NCBI GenBank assembly: GCA_027489105.1
Contig: JAIYAJ010000469.1
Span: 1 to 35,955 of the forward strand
Length of the DNA stretch: 35,955 bases
Source of the DNA: Zymomonas sp.
GTDB taxonomy: Bacteria > Pseudomonadota > Alphaproteobacteria > Sphingomonadales > Sphingomonadaceae
Direction of reading: 5' to 3'
In this document: one piece after another, positions 13,700-22,310 of the stretch
Layout of the letters: each line of letters starts with the position of its first letter
How positions within the stretch are numbered: the stretch's first letter is position 1
Notes under the pieces: generated by a model
The model's input: the letters and a program-made list of their open reading frames with translations, nothing else
What the model was told of the DNA's origin: nothing
Database searches by the model: none
Made by a program: the position numbers and the translations under genes

Positions 13700-13915
13700 A
13701 TGAGCACGCTCGACGACGAAATCGCCGCGCTGCGCGAGGCCTACACCTCTGGCGCACGGCGCGTGGTGTTCATGGACGGCAGCGTGCGCAAAGAGGTCGA
13801 ATACCCGTCAGGAGACGACCTCAAGCGCCGTCTCGACAACCTTCTCGCTGAGAAAGCGGCACAGACAGGCGGGCGCTCGCGCGCCTCGGTTGCGTCCTTT
13901 GGGAGCGGCTGGTGA
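13700..13915 (+). CDS. Head-tail joining protein W-like
   Basis: 71 residues, starting 4 nt after the terminase stop. LDDEIAALREAYTSGARRVVFM, then a SVRKEVEYPSGDDLKRRLDN segment, matches the short gpW family (helix, basic beta hairpin, helix), a component between portal and tail in lambda. Position between large terminase and portal is exactly that of lambda W. Its TGA overlaps the portal GTG. Confidence 0.75.
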   Translation: MSTLDDEIAALREAYTSGARRVVFMDGSVRKEVEYPSGDDLKRRLDNLLAEKAAQTGGRSRASVASFGSGW

Positions 13916-15468
13916 GCGTCAAGCCCCGCGTTACGTGGCTCGACCGCGCTGTTTCCGTCATTTCGCCCGAAGCGGCGGCACGGCGGGTCCGTGCCCGCAT
14001 GGCGCTGGACAGTGTCCGGGCATATGAGGCGGCATCTCAGGGCCGACGCTCGGGCGGATGGCGCTCTGCCAGCACAAGCGCTGACGCTGAGATCGCATCC
14101 GCTGGGGCGTCCCTGCGCGACCGTATGCGTGAGCAGGTTCGGAACAATCCGCACGCTGCCAAGGCAAAGGCCGCTCTCACGGTCAACATCGTGGGGAACG
14201 GCATTGAGGGGCGCATAAAGACCGGGTCGGAGCCCCGCGACATCCGGCTCAACGCCCTGTGGCGGCGCTGGATTGAGACCTGCGACGCTGACGGGCAGCT
14301 TGATTTCAATGGCCTGCAAACCCTCGTGGTGAGCGGGATGCTTGAGGGCGGCGAAATGCTCGTGCGGCGCGAGTGGCGTCGCGCGTCAGACCGCATTCCG
14401 GGGAACATGGTCATCCGTGTTCTTGAGGGCGATCACATTGACAGCGCCAAGGACGGCGCTCTGCAAAGCGGCAACACGCTTATTCAGGGCATCGAGTTCG
14501 ACAAGCTCGGTCGTCGCGTTGCTTACCACCTATTCCCGCATCATCCGGGCGCACGCACAACGGTCGGGCGCTTTGCGCTCTCCTCCGTTCGCGTGAATGC
14601 CGATGGCATAATCCACGTTTATGACAAGCAGCGCCCGCAGGCGCGCGGCGTCCCGTGGGGGACGCCTGCGCTGACGGCGATGAAAGACCTCCGCGACTAC
14701 GAGGACGCCGAGCTTCTGCGCAAGAAGATCGAGTCGTGCATGGTCGGCATCGTTACCGGTGGCGACGAGGCCGACATGTTCATCGGCGGCCCGGACAAGG
14801 CCCCGCCCGGCGTCTATGACGGCTCCGGCCTTCCGGTCGAGCGCTTCGAGCCGGGCATGTTCCTGCACGCTCGCGGTGGCAAGGACATCAAGTTCAACAC
14901 CCCGACGGCTCTGCCGGGATACGAGGCTTACAAGCGCTCGATGCTGCACACCATTGCGGCGGGCTGGCGCGTTCCTTACGAGCTTCTGTCTGGCGACCTG
15001 TCGCAGGTCAACTATTCGTCGATCCGGGCCGGGCTCACTGAGTTTCGTCGCCTGATCGAGGCGATCCAGCACCAACTCATCGTCGCAATGTTCCTGCGCC
15101 GCGTCGGCGCGTGGTTCGTTGAGGCGCATGTGCTCTCCGGCGACATCTCCGCTGAGGAAGCCGACCTGATCGCGTGGGAATGGACCCCGCCGAAATGGTT
15201 CTCGGTCGATCCATTGAAGGACGTGATGGCTGACATGCTTGAGGTCCGGGGCGGTTTCGCCACCCTCAAGCAGAAGATCGCAGAGCGTGGCTACGACGCC
15301 GACGCGATGCTGAGCGAAATCGCAGAGGCAAACGCTGCGCTTGATCGCCTGAACCTCGTATTAGACAGCGACCCCCGGTCAACGGCCAAGAACGGCTCGC
15401 TGCAGATCAATCTTAACGTCGGCGCTGATGGCGCTGATAGCAGCGGGAGTGCCAATAATGGCGCGTGA
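13912..15468 (+). CDS. Portal protein (lambda B family)
   Basis: 518 residues, GTG overlapping the W-like stop. DSVRAYEAASQGRRSGGW opens the conserved part, followed by RNNPHAAKAKAALTVNIVG and EGGEMLVRREW, then PYELLSGDLSQVNYSSIRAG near 365, all signatures of the lambda-type portal. Twelve copies form the ring through which DNA passes and to which the W-like protein binds (family knowledge). The last 40 residues are variable. The capsid gene starts 10 nt before its stop. Confidence 0.9.
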   Translation: MSVKPRVTWLDRAVSVISPEAAARRVRARMALDSVRAYEAASQGRRSGGWRSASTSADAEIASAGASLRDRMREQVRNNPHAAKAKAALTVNIVGNGIEGRIKTGSEPRDIRLNALWRRWIETCDADGQLDFNGLQTLVVSGMLEGGEMLVRREWRRASDRIPGNMVIRVLEGDHIDSAKDGALQSGNTLIQGIEFDKLGRRVAYHLFPHHPGARTTVGRFALSSVRVNADGIIHVYDKQRPQARGVPWGTPALTAMKDLRDYEDAELLRKKIESCMVGIVTGGDEADMFIGGPDKAPPGVYDGSGLPVERFEPGMFLHARGGKDIKFNTPTALPGYEAYKRSMLHTIAAGWRVPYELLSGDLSQVNYSSIRAGLTEFRRLIEAIQHQLIVAMFLRRVGAWFVEAHVLSGDISAEEADLIAWEWTPPKWFSVDPLKDVMADMLEVRGGFATLKQKIAERGYDADAMLSEIAEANAALDRLNLVLDSDPRSTAKNGSLQINLNVGADGADSSGSANNGA

Positions 15469-17560
15469 AACCACGATTGAGGCCCCGGCGTTTAGCCGGG
15501 CTGCCGAGGTCCGCTCGTCGTCCTTTGACGAAAGCGAAAACACTATCGAGGTCGTCTGGACGACCGGCGCAAAGGTCCGTCGCTACGACTGGCGCGACGG
15601 CGGCTGGTACGACGAGGAGCTTGTCGTCGATCCCAAGATGATCCGGCTCGCGCGGCTGAATGCCGGAGCGCCGTTCCTCGACACTCATGCGTCGTGGGAG
15701 CTTCGGAACGTGATCGGCTCGATTGTCCCCGGCTCTGTTGAGGTCCGTGGGGGCAAGGGCTACGCGAAAGTGCTCCTCTCTCGCGCGGCTGATGACGCCG
15801 CGACCGTCTCTAAAATTCGGGACGGCATCATTCGAAACATCTCCGTGGGGTATCGCATCCACAAGGTCGAGAAGACTTCCGGAGACGAGGGCGACGTTGC
15901 GCTTTGGCGCGTCGTGGATTGGGAGCCGATGGAGCTTTCGGCAGTTCCGATCCCCGCTGACCCCGGTGCTCAGGTCCGTTCCGAGAACGCCGCGCAGTCG
16001 CCCCGCTATCCGATGATCCTCGTTCGCGACGATGTCGCTGAGGAAGACCCGGCTGCGGACGATCAGCGGGCAGACAGCGTCGAAACCACCACCCCCACCC
16101 AGACTACCACTACCGAGGCGACCGAAACGGTGCGCCATGAGGAGGCGAAGCATATGACCGACCAGAACGCTTCCGTCGCCGCCGAGGGCGCGCGCACGGA
16201 CACCAACATCAACGCAGACGCAGTCCGCGCAGAGGCAGTCAATGCCGAGCGTGAGCGCGCGAATGCGATTGCCGACATGTCGGAGCGCCACGGCCTCCGC
16301 AAGTTCGGCGACGAGCACGTCAAGAAGGGCACGTCCCTTGACGCCTTCCGCGTCGCAATCCTCGACAAGCTCGCTGACACCCGCGCCCAGCCAGTTGTGG
16401 TCGGTTCTGCTCGCGTTGAAAGCGTTCAGGCCAGCGGCGGCGCGCAGCGCGGCGAGGCAATTGCCAACGCCCTGCTCGCCCGCTTCGACGGCCAGAAGTA
16501 TAAGCTGGACGGCGAGTCCCGCGATTTCCGTGGCATGTCGCTCATCGAGATCGCCCGTGGCGAGCTTGAGGCGAACGGTGTCTCGACTCGTGGCATGTCC
16601 CGCGCCGAGATCGCTGGTCAGGCGCTGGTCGCCCGCTCCGGTGGCGCGCACTCGACCTCTGACTTCCCGATGATCCTCGCCAACGTAGCGAACAAGACCC
16701 TCCGGGACGCCTACGACGAGAGCCCGCAGTCTTTCCGTCCGCTGGTCCGCGTGACCTCTCTGCCCGACTTCAAGACCGTTGACCGCGTCCAGATGGGCGA
16801 GGCTCCTGTGTTCGAGAAGGTCAACGAGCACGGCGAATTTAAGCGCGGCACCATCGGTGAAGGCCGCGAGCGCTACAACCTCGCCACCTACGGCAAGGTC
16901 GTGGCGATCACCCGGCAGGTCATCATCAACGACGACTTGTCAGCGTTCACCCGCGTTCCGGTCGCGTTTGGCCGTCAGGCAGCGAACCTCGAGAGCGATC
17001 TCGTCTGGGCCCAGATCATCGGCAACCCGGTGATGGGCGACGGGCAGGCTCTCTTCCATGCCACGCACGGCAACCTCGGGACGGCATCCGGCATCACGAT
17101 TGACAGCATCGCTGCCGGTCGCGAAGCCATGCGCATCCAGAAGGGTCTCGATGGCCGCACGTTGCTGAACATCATGCCGTCGTTCATCCTCGTCCCGGTC
17201 GCGGCCCAGACCAAGGCAGAACAGCTTCTGGCGTTGATCACCCCGTCGCAGATCGGCAACGCGGTGCCCGAGAGCATGCGCCAGCTGTCGATCATCAGCG
17301 AGCCCCGTCTTGACGGCGGCTTCGTCAACCCGGCAACGGGCGCGACGGTCACTGGCTCGCGCTTCGCTTGGTATCTCGCGGCAGCCCCGGCCTCAATTGA
17401 CACGGTCGAGCTTGCCTACCTTGACGGAAATCAGGGCGTCTACACCGAGACCCGCACGGGCTTCGATGTCGATGGCGTCGAGGTCAAGGTCCGCATGGAC
17501 GTTGGCGCGAAGACCATTGACTGGCGCGGCTTCTTCCGCAACCCGGCAACCGCCCTCTGA
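15458..17560 (+). CDS. Prohead protease-scaffold-major capsid fusion
   Basis: 700 residues from ATG 15458, with GGGAG at 15445-15449; an upstream in-frame TTG/ATG at 15428 is less likely. Residues 5-175 are an S78-type prohead protease: APFLDTHASW with probable catalytic His77, IRNISVGYRI with probable Ser129, and ELSAVPIPADPG. Residues 208-232 are a Thr-rich linker. Residues 245-400 are helical and scaffold-like. Residues about 401-700 are a Mu GpT-like HK97-fold capsid (SDFPMILANVANKTLRDAY, FHATHGNLGTAS). The three-part product must be cut to mature. An internal ATG (16154) with its own ribosome binding site is annotated separately. Confidence 0.88.
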   Translation: MARETTIEAPAFSRAAEVRSSSFDESENTIEVVWTTGAKVRRYDWRDGGWYDEELVVDPKMIRLARLNAGAPFLDTHASWELRNVIGSIVPGSVEVRGGKGYAKVLLSRAADDAATVSKIRDGIIRNISVGYRIHKVEKTSGDEGDVALWRVVDWEPMELSAVPIPADPGAQVRSENAAQSPRYPMILVRDDVAEEDPAADDQRADSVETTTPTQTTTTEATETVRHEEAKHMTDQNASVAAEGARTDTNINADAVRAEAVNAERERANAIADMSERHGLRKFGDEHVKKGTSLDAFRVAILDKLADTRAQPVVVGSARVESVQASGGAQRGEAIANALLARFDGQKYKLDGESRDFRGMSLIEIARGELEANGVSTRGMSRAEIAGQALVARSGGAHSTSDFPMILANVANKTLRDAYDESPQSFRPLVRVTSLPDFKTVDRVQMGEAPVFEKVNEHGEFKRGTIGEGRERYNLATYGKVVAITRQVIINDDLSAFTRVPVAFGRQAANLESDLVWAQIIGNPVMGDGQALFHATHGNLGTASGITIDSIAAGREAMRIQKGLDGRTLLNIMPSFILVPVAAQTKAEQLLALITPSQIGNAVPESMRQLSIISEPRLDGGFVNPATGATVTGSRFAWYLAAAPASIDTVELAYLDGNQGVYTETRTGFDVDGVEVKVRMDVGAKTIDWRGFFRNPATAL
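16154..17560 (+). CDS. Probable nested scaffold-capsid product (internal start)
   Basis: An in-frame ATG at 16154-16156 (residue 233 of the fusion) is preceded by a perfect AGGAGG at 16140-16145, 8 nt away. It lies exactly where the Thr-rich linker ends and the helical scaffold begins (MTDQNASVAAEG). The 468-residue product would lack the protease. Lambda makes Nu3 scaffold from an internal start in the C protease gene in the same manner (established). This would solve the stoichiometry problem of a 1:1 protease-capsid fusion. It is inferred from sequence; both products would share the same C-terminus. Confidence 0.6.
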   Translation: MTDQNASVAAEGARTDTNINADAVRAEAVNAERERANAIADMSERHGLRKFGDEHVKKGTSLDAFRVAILDKLADTRAQPVVVGSARVESVQASGGAQRGEAIANALLARFDGQKYKLDGESRDFRGMSLIEIARGELEANGVSTRGMSRAEIAGQALVARSGGAHSTSDFPMILANVANKTLRDAYDESPQSFRPLVRVTSLPDFKTVDRVQMGEAPVFEKVNEHGEFKRGTIGEGRERYNLATYGKVVAITRQVIINDDLSAFTRVPVAFGRQAANLESDLVWAQIIGNPVMGDGQALFHATHGNLGTASGITIDSIAAGREAMRIQKGLDGRTLLNIMPSFILVPVAAQTKAEQLLALITPSQIGNAVPESMRQLSIISEPRLDGGFVNPATGATVTGSRFAWYLAAAPASIDTVELAYLDGNQGVYTETRTGFDVDGVEVKVRMDVGAKTIDWRGFFRNPATAL

Positions 17561-17566
17561 GATTGA

Positions 17567-17590
17567 TGGGCGGGGCGCAAGCCCCGCCTA
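17567..17590 (+). other. GCAA-tetraloop hairpin after the capsid gene
   Basis: GGCGGGGC (17569-17576), loop GCAA (17577-17580), GCCCCGCC (17581-17588); a T-A and a G-T pair extend it to 10 bp. It sits 6 nt after the capsid stop and lacks a U tract. GCAA loops (GNRA) give very stable RNA hairpins. It could protect the capsid transcript 3' end or partly stop transcription before the DUF2190 gene. Confidence 0.6.
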
Positions 17591-17635
17591 GCTCTCCCCC
17601 ATTCCGCAGACATTCAGGTCAGAAGGACCATCGAA

Positions 17636-17974
17636 ATGAAGAACTTCGTTCAGGACGGCGAGACGCTCACCGTCGCCGCTCCCTCGGGCGGGGCCGTATC
17701 GGGCCAGCCCTACCTCATCGGTGCCATGTTTGGCATCGCCGCAACCTCCGCACCGCAGGGTGAGGAATTCGAGCTCGTCACGGAAGGCGTTTACGACGTG
17801 ACCAAGGCTGGGTCGCAGGCGTGGACCGTTGGCGCTGCTGTCTTCTGGGACAATACGGGCCGTGTGTTCACGACGACCGCCTCGGGCAACACCCGCGTCG
17901 GCGTTGCGGTGCTGGCTGTTGGCAACGGTGCCGGCGAGACAGCCGGTCGCGTTCGCCTCAACGCCTCGTTCTAA
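17636..17974 (+). CDS. DUF2190-type capsid decoration protein
   Basis: 112 residues with an AAGGA site about 8 nt before the ATG. KNFVQDGETLTVAAPSGGAV, SGQPYLIGAMFGIA and EGVYDVTK, then AAVFWDNTGRVFTT and RVGVAVLAVGNG are the usual markers of DUF2190 proteins. These lie beside the capsid gene in many phages and act as capsid cement or decoration in studied cases (family knowledge). It occupies the lambda D position relative to the capsid module. Confidence 0.8.
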   Translation: MKNFVQDGETLTVAAPSGGAVSGQPYLIGAMFGIAATSAPQGEEFELVTEGVYDVTKAGSQAWTVGAAVFWDNTGRVFTTTASGNTRVGVAVLAVGNGAGETAGRVRLNASF

Positions 17975-17988
17975 GCGCAGGCGTGATT

Positions 17989-18387
17989 ATGCGCGACCTT
18001 CTGTCCCGTCTCGCCGCGAGAGCGGTGGAGCGCACATGGCGGGAGGTCGCGCGTTTTGAGCCTCAAGCGATTTCGGAATACGGTGGTCCATCCCCGGACG
18101 GCACCCGCCCTATCCGGTCGAACGTCCCGGTCATCCGGTCCCGGCAAGATCAGGACGGGCGGCTGAATGGGCAGCGCAGGGGCTCAGAGTTTCAGGGCTC
18201 CGTCGTCACGGCTTCCCAGACCGAGCGGCTGTTCCTGACCCGCGAGACCTATAGCGCTCTCGGCTATGCCTTGAGGGTCAACGATCATGTCGTTCTGACC
18301 GACCGTCCGGGCCTCCCGCGCTGGCGCATTGCCAGCGTCGCGGAGCAGGACGCAGAGGACGTGACCCTGCACCTAGCTGCTCTGTGA
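17989..18387 (+). CDS. Putative head-tail connector protein
   Basis: 132 residues from ATG 17989 (GTG 17983 in frame is also possible). The N-terminus is helical (LLSRLAARAVERTWREVARF). The C-terminal half is beta-rich, with LTRETYSALGYALRVNDHVVL and a closing RWRIASVAEQDAEDVTLHL. This resembles small head-completion proteins that bind under the portal, as lambda FII does. The name rests on position and general pattern, not on a diagnostic motif. Confidence 0.5.
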   Translation: MRDLLSRLAARAVERTWREVARFEPQAISEYGGPSPDGTRPIRSNVPVIRSRQDQDGRLNGQRRGSEFQGSVVTASQTERLFLTRETYSALGYALRVNDHVVLTDRPGLPRWRIASVAEQDAEDVTLHLAAL

Positions 18388-18396
18388 GGCCGCGCT

Positions 18397-19170
18397 ATGT
18401 CTCTTTCGCGAACAGCGCTGCGCATTGCTGCCTGCCGCGCCCTCCGGGGCGCTACAATCGCAGAGAGCCGCGTCTTCGATAGCCGCATTGGCGAGATCGC
18501 CTTCGATGATCCCAACGACCGGCTGCCGTTGGTCATTGTGACGACAGATGACGAGCTAATCGGCCCGATTGACGGTCTGAACATCATCGGCGCTCCATCG
18601 ACGCTCGATCTTGTTTTTGACCTGTCCATTGCCTCAACCGTTACCCTTGAGGCCGGGCAGGTAGACATCGCGATAGGCCAGACCGACGCCTCGCTTGAGC
18701 TAGCGCTCGACATTCTTTCGCGGCAAGTCATCCGGACCTTGCAGACATCGACCGGCCCGTGGGCTGATCTTTTCCGCGACCTGTGCCTCAACGTGGAGAA
18801 CGTGACGGCGCGTCGCGGTGCTGACGAGACTAAGGGCGTGCGCTTTGCGGCGCGGCAGATCGTTGTCCCGGTCATGCCGCTTGGAGACCCGCTTTATACG
18901 CCTGCCGTGGGCACGCCTATCGCCCGCTTTCTGGCGCTCTGCGATCAGTCCCCGGACCTTGCAACCGTCGCGGCAGCGTTCCGCAACCAGCTATCCGATG
19001 CCCCGGCCTCGCCCCTGCTTGATCGCGCGGTGCTTGGCCTGTCCGCAGACGTGGCGGATCGCATCGGCCTTGATATTCCCGGCCCGCAGCCGCCGCCAGC
19101 GCCGACCCTGTTTATCGACGGGCAGGCAGCAACCGGTGGCGAGGCCGCTTTATTGCCTGAGACCCCCTGA
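18397..19170 (+). CDS. Putative tail terminator or tail completion protein
   Basis: 257 residues, 9 nt after the previous gene. The N-terminal two-thirds is alpha/beta with PLVIVTTDDELIGPI, TLDLVFDLSIAS and ELALDILSRQVIRTLQ, the arrangement of tail-terminator proteins that cap the tube at the head end. The C-terminal region is Pro-rich (GPQPPPAP). Located between head-tail connector and baseplate V, it fits that role. No diagnostic signature is seen. Confidence 0.5.
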   Translation: MSLSRTALRIAACRALRGATIAESRVFDSRIGEIAFDDPNDRLPLVIVTTDDELIGPIDGLNIIGAPSTLDLVFDLSIASTVTLEAGQVDIAIGQTDASLELALDILSRQVIRTLQTSTGPWADLFRDLCLNVENVTARRGADETKGVRFAARQIVVPVMPLGDPLYTPAVGTPIARFLALCDQSPDLATVAAAFRNQLSDAPASPLLDRAVLGLSADVADRIGLDIPGPQPPPAPTLFIDGQAATGGEAALLPETP

Positions 19171-19850
19171 TGCGCGAGCTTGCTGACGTAATCTACAGGC
19201 TCGCAGACCTTGAGCAGCGCTTCTCGCGCAGCGTGCGCTACGGCACGGTCGATCAGGTTCGTCACCGGAGCGGGCAGGTCGAGGTTCGCGCCCGGATTGG
19301 CCTTGATAGCGACGGCGAGCCGCTTCTGTCCCCGTGGGTTCCATGGGCGCAGGCCGCAGGGGCGCTTAGGGTTCACACGCCGCCGACCGCTGGTCAGCAG
19401 GTTCGCCTGATCGCCCCCGAGGGCGAGGCAAGGCAGGCCACGGCAGAGCCGTTTACGCACTCAGACGCAAACCCGACGCCAAGCGACCAGCTTGATCGAA
19501 ACGTCCTGACCTTCGGGGGATGGCGTATCGAGTGGCGGGAGACCGGCATCGAGATCAGCAAGGGCGAGACCAAGTTCACGGTTTCCGAGGGCCTCATTAA
19601 AGCCGAGATCGGCGATGACGTGGTTCTTGAGGTTCACAACGACAAGATTGTCGGTCGTGTTGATCAGTCCCGGCTAGACGTTACCGCGCAGCAGCTTCGG
19701 CTCAAGCGCGCCGACAACCGCTTATTCGTGAACGCTGACAACGTGGCTATGCGGACCGGGGGCTCGTGGCTTTACGTGCCAGCATCCGGGGCTCCTCTTG
19801 CCAATGCCCCTGTTGAAGTCGGGCCACCGCCTGCGGAGATCATGTCGTGA
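19170..19850 (+). CDS. Baseplate assembly protein V (spike)
   Basis: 226 residues, ATG overlapping the previous stop. The N-terminus LADLEQRFSRSVRYGTVDQV, then VRARIGLDSDGEPLLSPWV and TPPTAGQQVRLIAPEGEARQ, is the P2 gpV oligosaccharide-binding domain. The repetitive second half (ISKGETKFTVSEGLIKAEI, then DNRLFVNADNVAMRT) is a beta-helix spike that pierces the outer membrane. No HxH iron site is obvious at the tip. First gene of the P2-order baseplate run. Confidence 0.85.
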   Translation: MRELADVIYRLADLEQRFSRSVRYGTVDQVRHRSGQVEVRARIGLDSDGEPLLSPWVPWAQAAGALRVHTPPTAGQQVRLIAPEGEARQATAEPFTHSDANPTPSDQLDRNVLTFGGWRIEWRETGIEISKGETKFTVSEGLIKAEIGDDVVLEVHNDKIVGRVDQSRLDVTAQQLRLKRADNRLFVNADNVAMRTGGSWLYVPASGAPLANAPVEVGPPPAEIMS

Positions 19851-20254
19851 GCGAGATCGGGACGGGCTTTAACTGGCGCACCGGTCGCCTCATCGACGGA
19901 TGGACGCACACTGTTCAGTCCCTCGAAATCCTATTCGGCACGCGCTTTGGCGAGCGCGAGCGTCGCGAATGGTTCGGCTCGCTGGTCCCCGTCCTTCTGG
20001 GCGAGAACCTGACGGTCGGGACGGTGCTCCGCACCAAGCAGGCGATCATCGTCGCGATTGAAACGTGGGAACCTCGCTTCCGGATAACGCGCATTCGCTC
20101 GCTGTCCGTTGGCCGTGACGGTCGCTATGGCCTTGAGCTTGGGGGCATCTACCGCCCGCGCGCACACCTTGGCGACTTTCGCGCGGAAGGCCCGCGCCGC
20201 CTTGTCATGGGCGCTTCTGCAGACCGCAGCGGCGTCAATTTTGAACCGGTTTGA
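19847..20254 (+). CDS. Baseplate wedge protein W (GPW/gp25)
   Basis: 135 residues, GTG overlapping the V gene stop. GFNWRTGRLIDGWTHTVQSL followed by LFGTRFGERERREWFGS is the GPW/gp25 pattern, including the conserved region that anchors the sheath to the baseplate. The C-terminal extension ETWEPRFRITRIRSL is also typical. Order V-W-J-I is as in P2. Confidence 0.85.
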   Translation: MSEIGTGFNWRTGRLIDGWTHTVQSLEILFGTRFGERERREWFGSLVPVLLGENLTVGTVLRTKQAIIVAIETWEPRFRITRIRSLSVGRDGRYGLELGGIYRPRAHLGDFRAEGPRRLVMGASADRSGVNFEPV

Positions 20255-20265
20255 GGGGAGCGAGC

Positions 20266-21132
20266 ATGTCCGACTTTACGCTCGATGACCTCGCCGCTCT
20301 CCCGGTTCCGCAGATCATCCAGACGCTCGACTATGAGGCTATTCTTGCCGAGCGCATGAACGAGCTTGTCGCGCTGGGCAACGCTGCTGGCTTTGTCTAC
20401 GACACAGCCGGTCTCGAGAGCGAGCCGGGGCGCATCCTTGTCCAAGAGGCCGCGTCGAAAGAAATCAGCCTCCGGGCTCGCGGCAACGACATCGCCCGCG
20501 CTCGATACCTCTACTATGCGCGCGGCTCTGAGGTCGATCATCTGGGCGCGTTCTACGACACCCTCCGGCTCACGGGGGAGACTGACGCGCGCTACAAAGT
20601 CCGGATCATCGAAAGCATTCGCGGTCGCTCCACGGGCGGCACGGCCCCGCGCTATCGCAGCGTGGCGCTGGCGTCATCGCTTCGGGTGTCTGACGCCATA
20701 GTCTACACCGAGGGCGTCTCTCCGCAGGTTAATGTCGCGGTGTTCGCCGCTGACAATAACGGCGTCGCTGATGCTGGCCTTGTCGCGATTGTGTCCGCTG
20801 CGCTCAACGCGCCGACCGTCCGCATGGTCAATGACCGGCTCAATATCCGGTCGGCAGTCGTTCAGACCGTGCCCGTGACGGCGCAGATGTGGCTCCTGCC
20901 GAACGCTGACCTGTCCATTGTCACGCAGCTTCAATCCACGCTTGCGGCCTCATGGGCGAGCGTCGGCGGGCTAGGCCGCGACCTGACACGCTCGTGGATC
21001 ACAGCCCGGCTGATGGTCGAGGGCGTCCAGCGCGTGAACGTCACGGCACCGGTGGCCGACGTTATCATGCAGCCTTTTCAGGCTGTCCGTATCTCTAGCG
21101 TGGTGCTGACGGTCGCAGGCAGGGACTTCTAA
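20266..21132 (+). CDS. Baseplate assembly protein J
   Basis: 288 residues from ATG 20266, preceded by GAGGGGAGC; a GTG-like start at 20251 is in frame but overlaps more. TLDYEAILAERMNELVAL, then YYARGSEVDHLGAFYDTLRL, and RYKVRIIESIRGRSTGGTA are gpJ features. Later PQVNVAVFAADNNGVAD and TVRMVNDRLNIRSA complete the typical core. It forms the baseplate wedge with I and W. The stop TAA overlaps the next ATG. Confidence 0.85.
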   Translation: MSDFTLDDLAALPVPQIIQTLDYEAILAERMNELVALGNAAGFVYDTAGLESEPGRILVQEAASKEISLRARGNDIARARYLYYARGSEVDHLGAFYDTLRLTGETDARYKVRIIESIRGRSTGGTAPRYRSVALASSLRVSDAIVYTEGVSPQVNVAVFAADNNGVADAGLVAIVSAALNAPTVRMVNDRLNIRSAVVQTVPVTAQMWLLPNADLSIVTQLQSTLAASWASVGGLGRDLTRSWITARLMVEGVQRVNVTAPVADVIMQPFQAVRISSVVLTVAGRDF

Positions 21133-22310
21133 TGTCGATTGGCCACGACTGCCTTCTGCCCGGCGTAGCGCCGCCATGGGCGCGCGTGATGTCGGAAGTG
21201 ATCGACCCGCTCGACAAGGTCGGTGAGCTCTACGAAGACGTTCGCGACGCCGACGCAATCTACCCGCCGCAGTTCCTGCCGTGGGTCATCTGGCAGTTCG
21301 GTCTCGGGGAGCTCACCCCGTACGTTCCTTCCCTCAACCAGCTTATCGACGAAGGCGTTCGGTGGCAGCGCGTGCGCGGCACGCCTCGCGCTATCGAGAT
21401 GGGTCTTGGCTGGCTTGGCTACGCCGGGCAGATCGAAGAGAACTCAGCCCGGCGCGTGCGCTGGAACGGGTTCCAAATTCATCTCGACCGCGTTCGTGAT
21501 GAGGACCGCCCAGACCTTGCCCGCATCTATGGCGTCGTCAGTCTGTCGCCTCCGATCCGGTCGAAGTTCACGCGCGGCTTTCGTGGCTACGACATTCGCG
21601 CTTGCGAGACGAGCTATCAGAAGACCAGCGGATCGCTCACGTCAGACCATAGCGGTGTCCGCATCGACCAAATCCCCGCCAAGTGGAGCTTCGGGCGAAC
21701 CTACGAGCACATTCGGGACTTGACGCAGGAAGACATTACCCGCTGCGGCGCGTGGGTCGCTCCGGTGCCAAGCGACCTCTGGGCAACGCAGAACGTGCTC
21801 TGGGTCAATCAAAACGTTCTGTGGTCCCAGCCTGCTATCCAAGGGCGTCGCACGGCCATCGCCTCAGCGCTTGCGTCTCAGTCCGCTTATGTCCGGTTCC
21901 GCGACGCATCGGGCGCGGTCATCGGCAATGCCCGCGCTGTCGTGCGCCCCGTCAAGCCTGTCATCTCCGGTGGGGACTACGTTGTCGGCGGGCTGCACTG
22001 CGACGCTGACCTAGACGAATGCACGGGCGTCGTCGTTCAGGCGACATCGGGCTTTGGCGACGGGCTTGGAAAGGTCGCGGCGTCAATGTCCGTGGTCATA
22101 GGGGCTAGGCTGGGCTCAGGCACGCCTCCCGGCAAGCTCTGGGTCGAGCCGCTACCTTCATACCCCTCAGCGATGACGGCTCCCACGCCTCGCCTGACGG
22201 GCTTTAACGACACACTGATCGGCGGCGCGGAAATCGCGAGCACGCCGGTCTCGATTGAATTTGGCGAGACGGTGCGCGAACGCGCCCGCTTCCTTCTGAG
22301 GATCACCTGA
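21132..22310 (+). CDS. Tail protein I, with extended C-terminus
   Basis: 392 residues, TAATG junction with J. Residues about 10-135 match P2 gpI: ISEVIDPLDKV-like opening, LPWVIWQFGLGELTPYV, and WQRVRGTPRAIEMGLGWLG. P2 gpI is about 176 residues. Here another 200 follow, with TQNVLWVNQNVLWSQPAI and a series of beta-rich segments (GDYVVGGLHCDADLD, VVVQATSGFGDG). The extension is probably a baseplate-periphery or fiber-attachment domain. Confidence 0.8.
   Translation: MSIGHDCLLPGVAPPWARVMSEVIDPLDKVGELYEDVRDADAIYPPQFLPWVIWQFGLGELTPYVPSLNQLIDEGVRWQRVRGTPRAIEMGLGWLGYAGQIEENSARRVRWNGFQIHLDRVRDEDRPDLARIYGVVSLSPPIRSKFTRGFRGYDIRACETSYQKTSGSLTSDHSGVRIDQIPAKWSFGRTYEHIRDLTQEDITRCGAWVAPVPSDLWATQNVLWVNQNVLWSQPAIQGRRTAIASALASQSAYVRFRDASGAVIGNARAVVRPVKPVISGGDYVVGGLHCDADLDECTGVVVQATSGFGDGLGKVAASMSVVIGARLGSGTPPGKLWVEPLPSYPSAMTAPTPRLTGFNDTLIGGAEIASTPVSIEFGETVRERARFLLRIT

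Noticed and set aside
15428..15457. Earlier in-frame start for the capsid fusion.
   Set aside because: It overlaps the portal gene by 41 nt and lacks a Shine-Dalgarno, whereas ATG 15458 has GGGAG at 8 nt.
15413..16831. A 472-residue open frame on the minus strand opposite the capsid fusion.
   Set aside because: It is the antisense shadow of a well-supported gene; GC-rich codon use on the + strand leaves the opposite frame open. No motif is seen in it.
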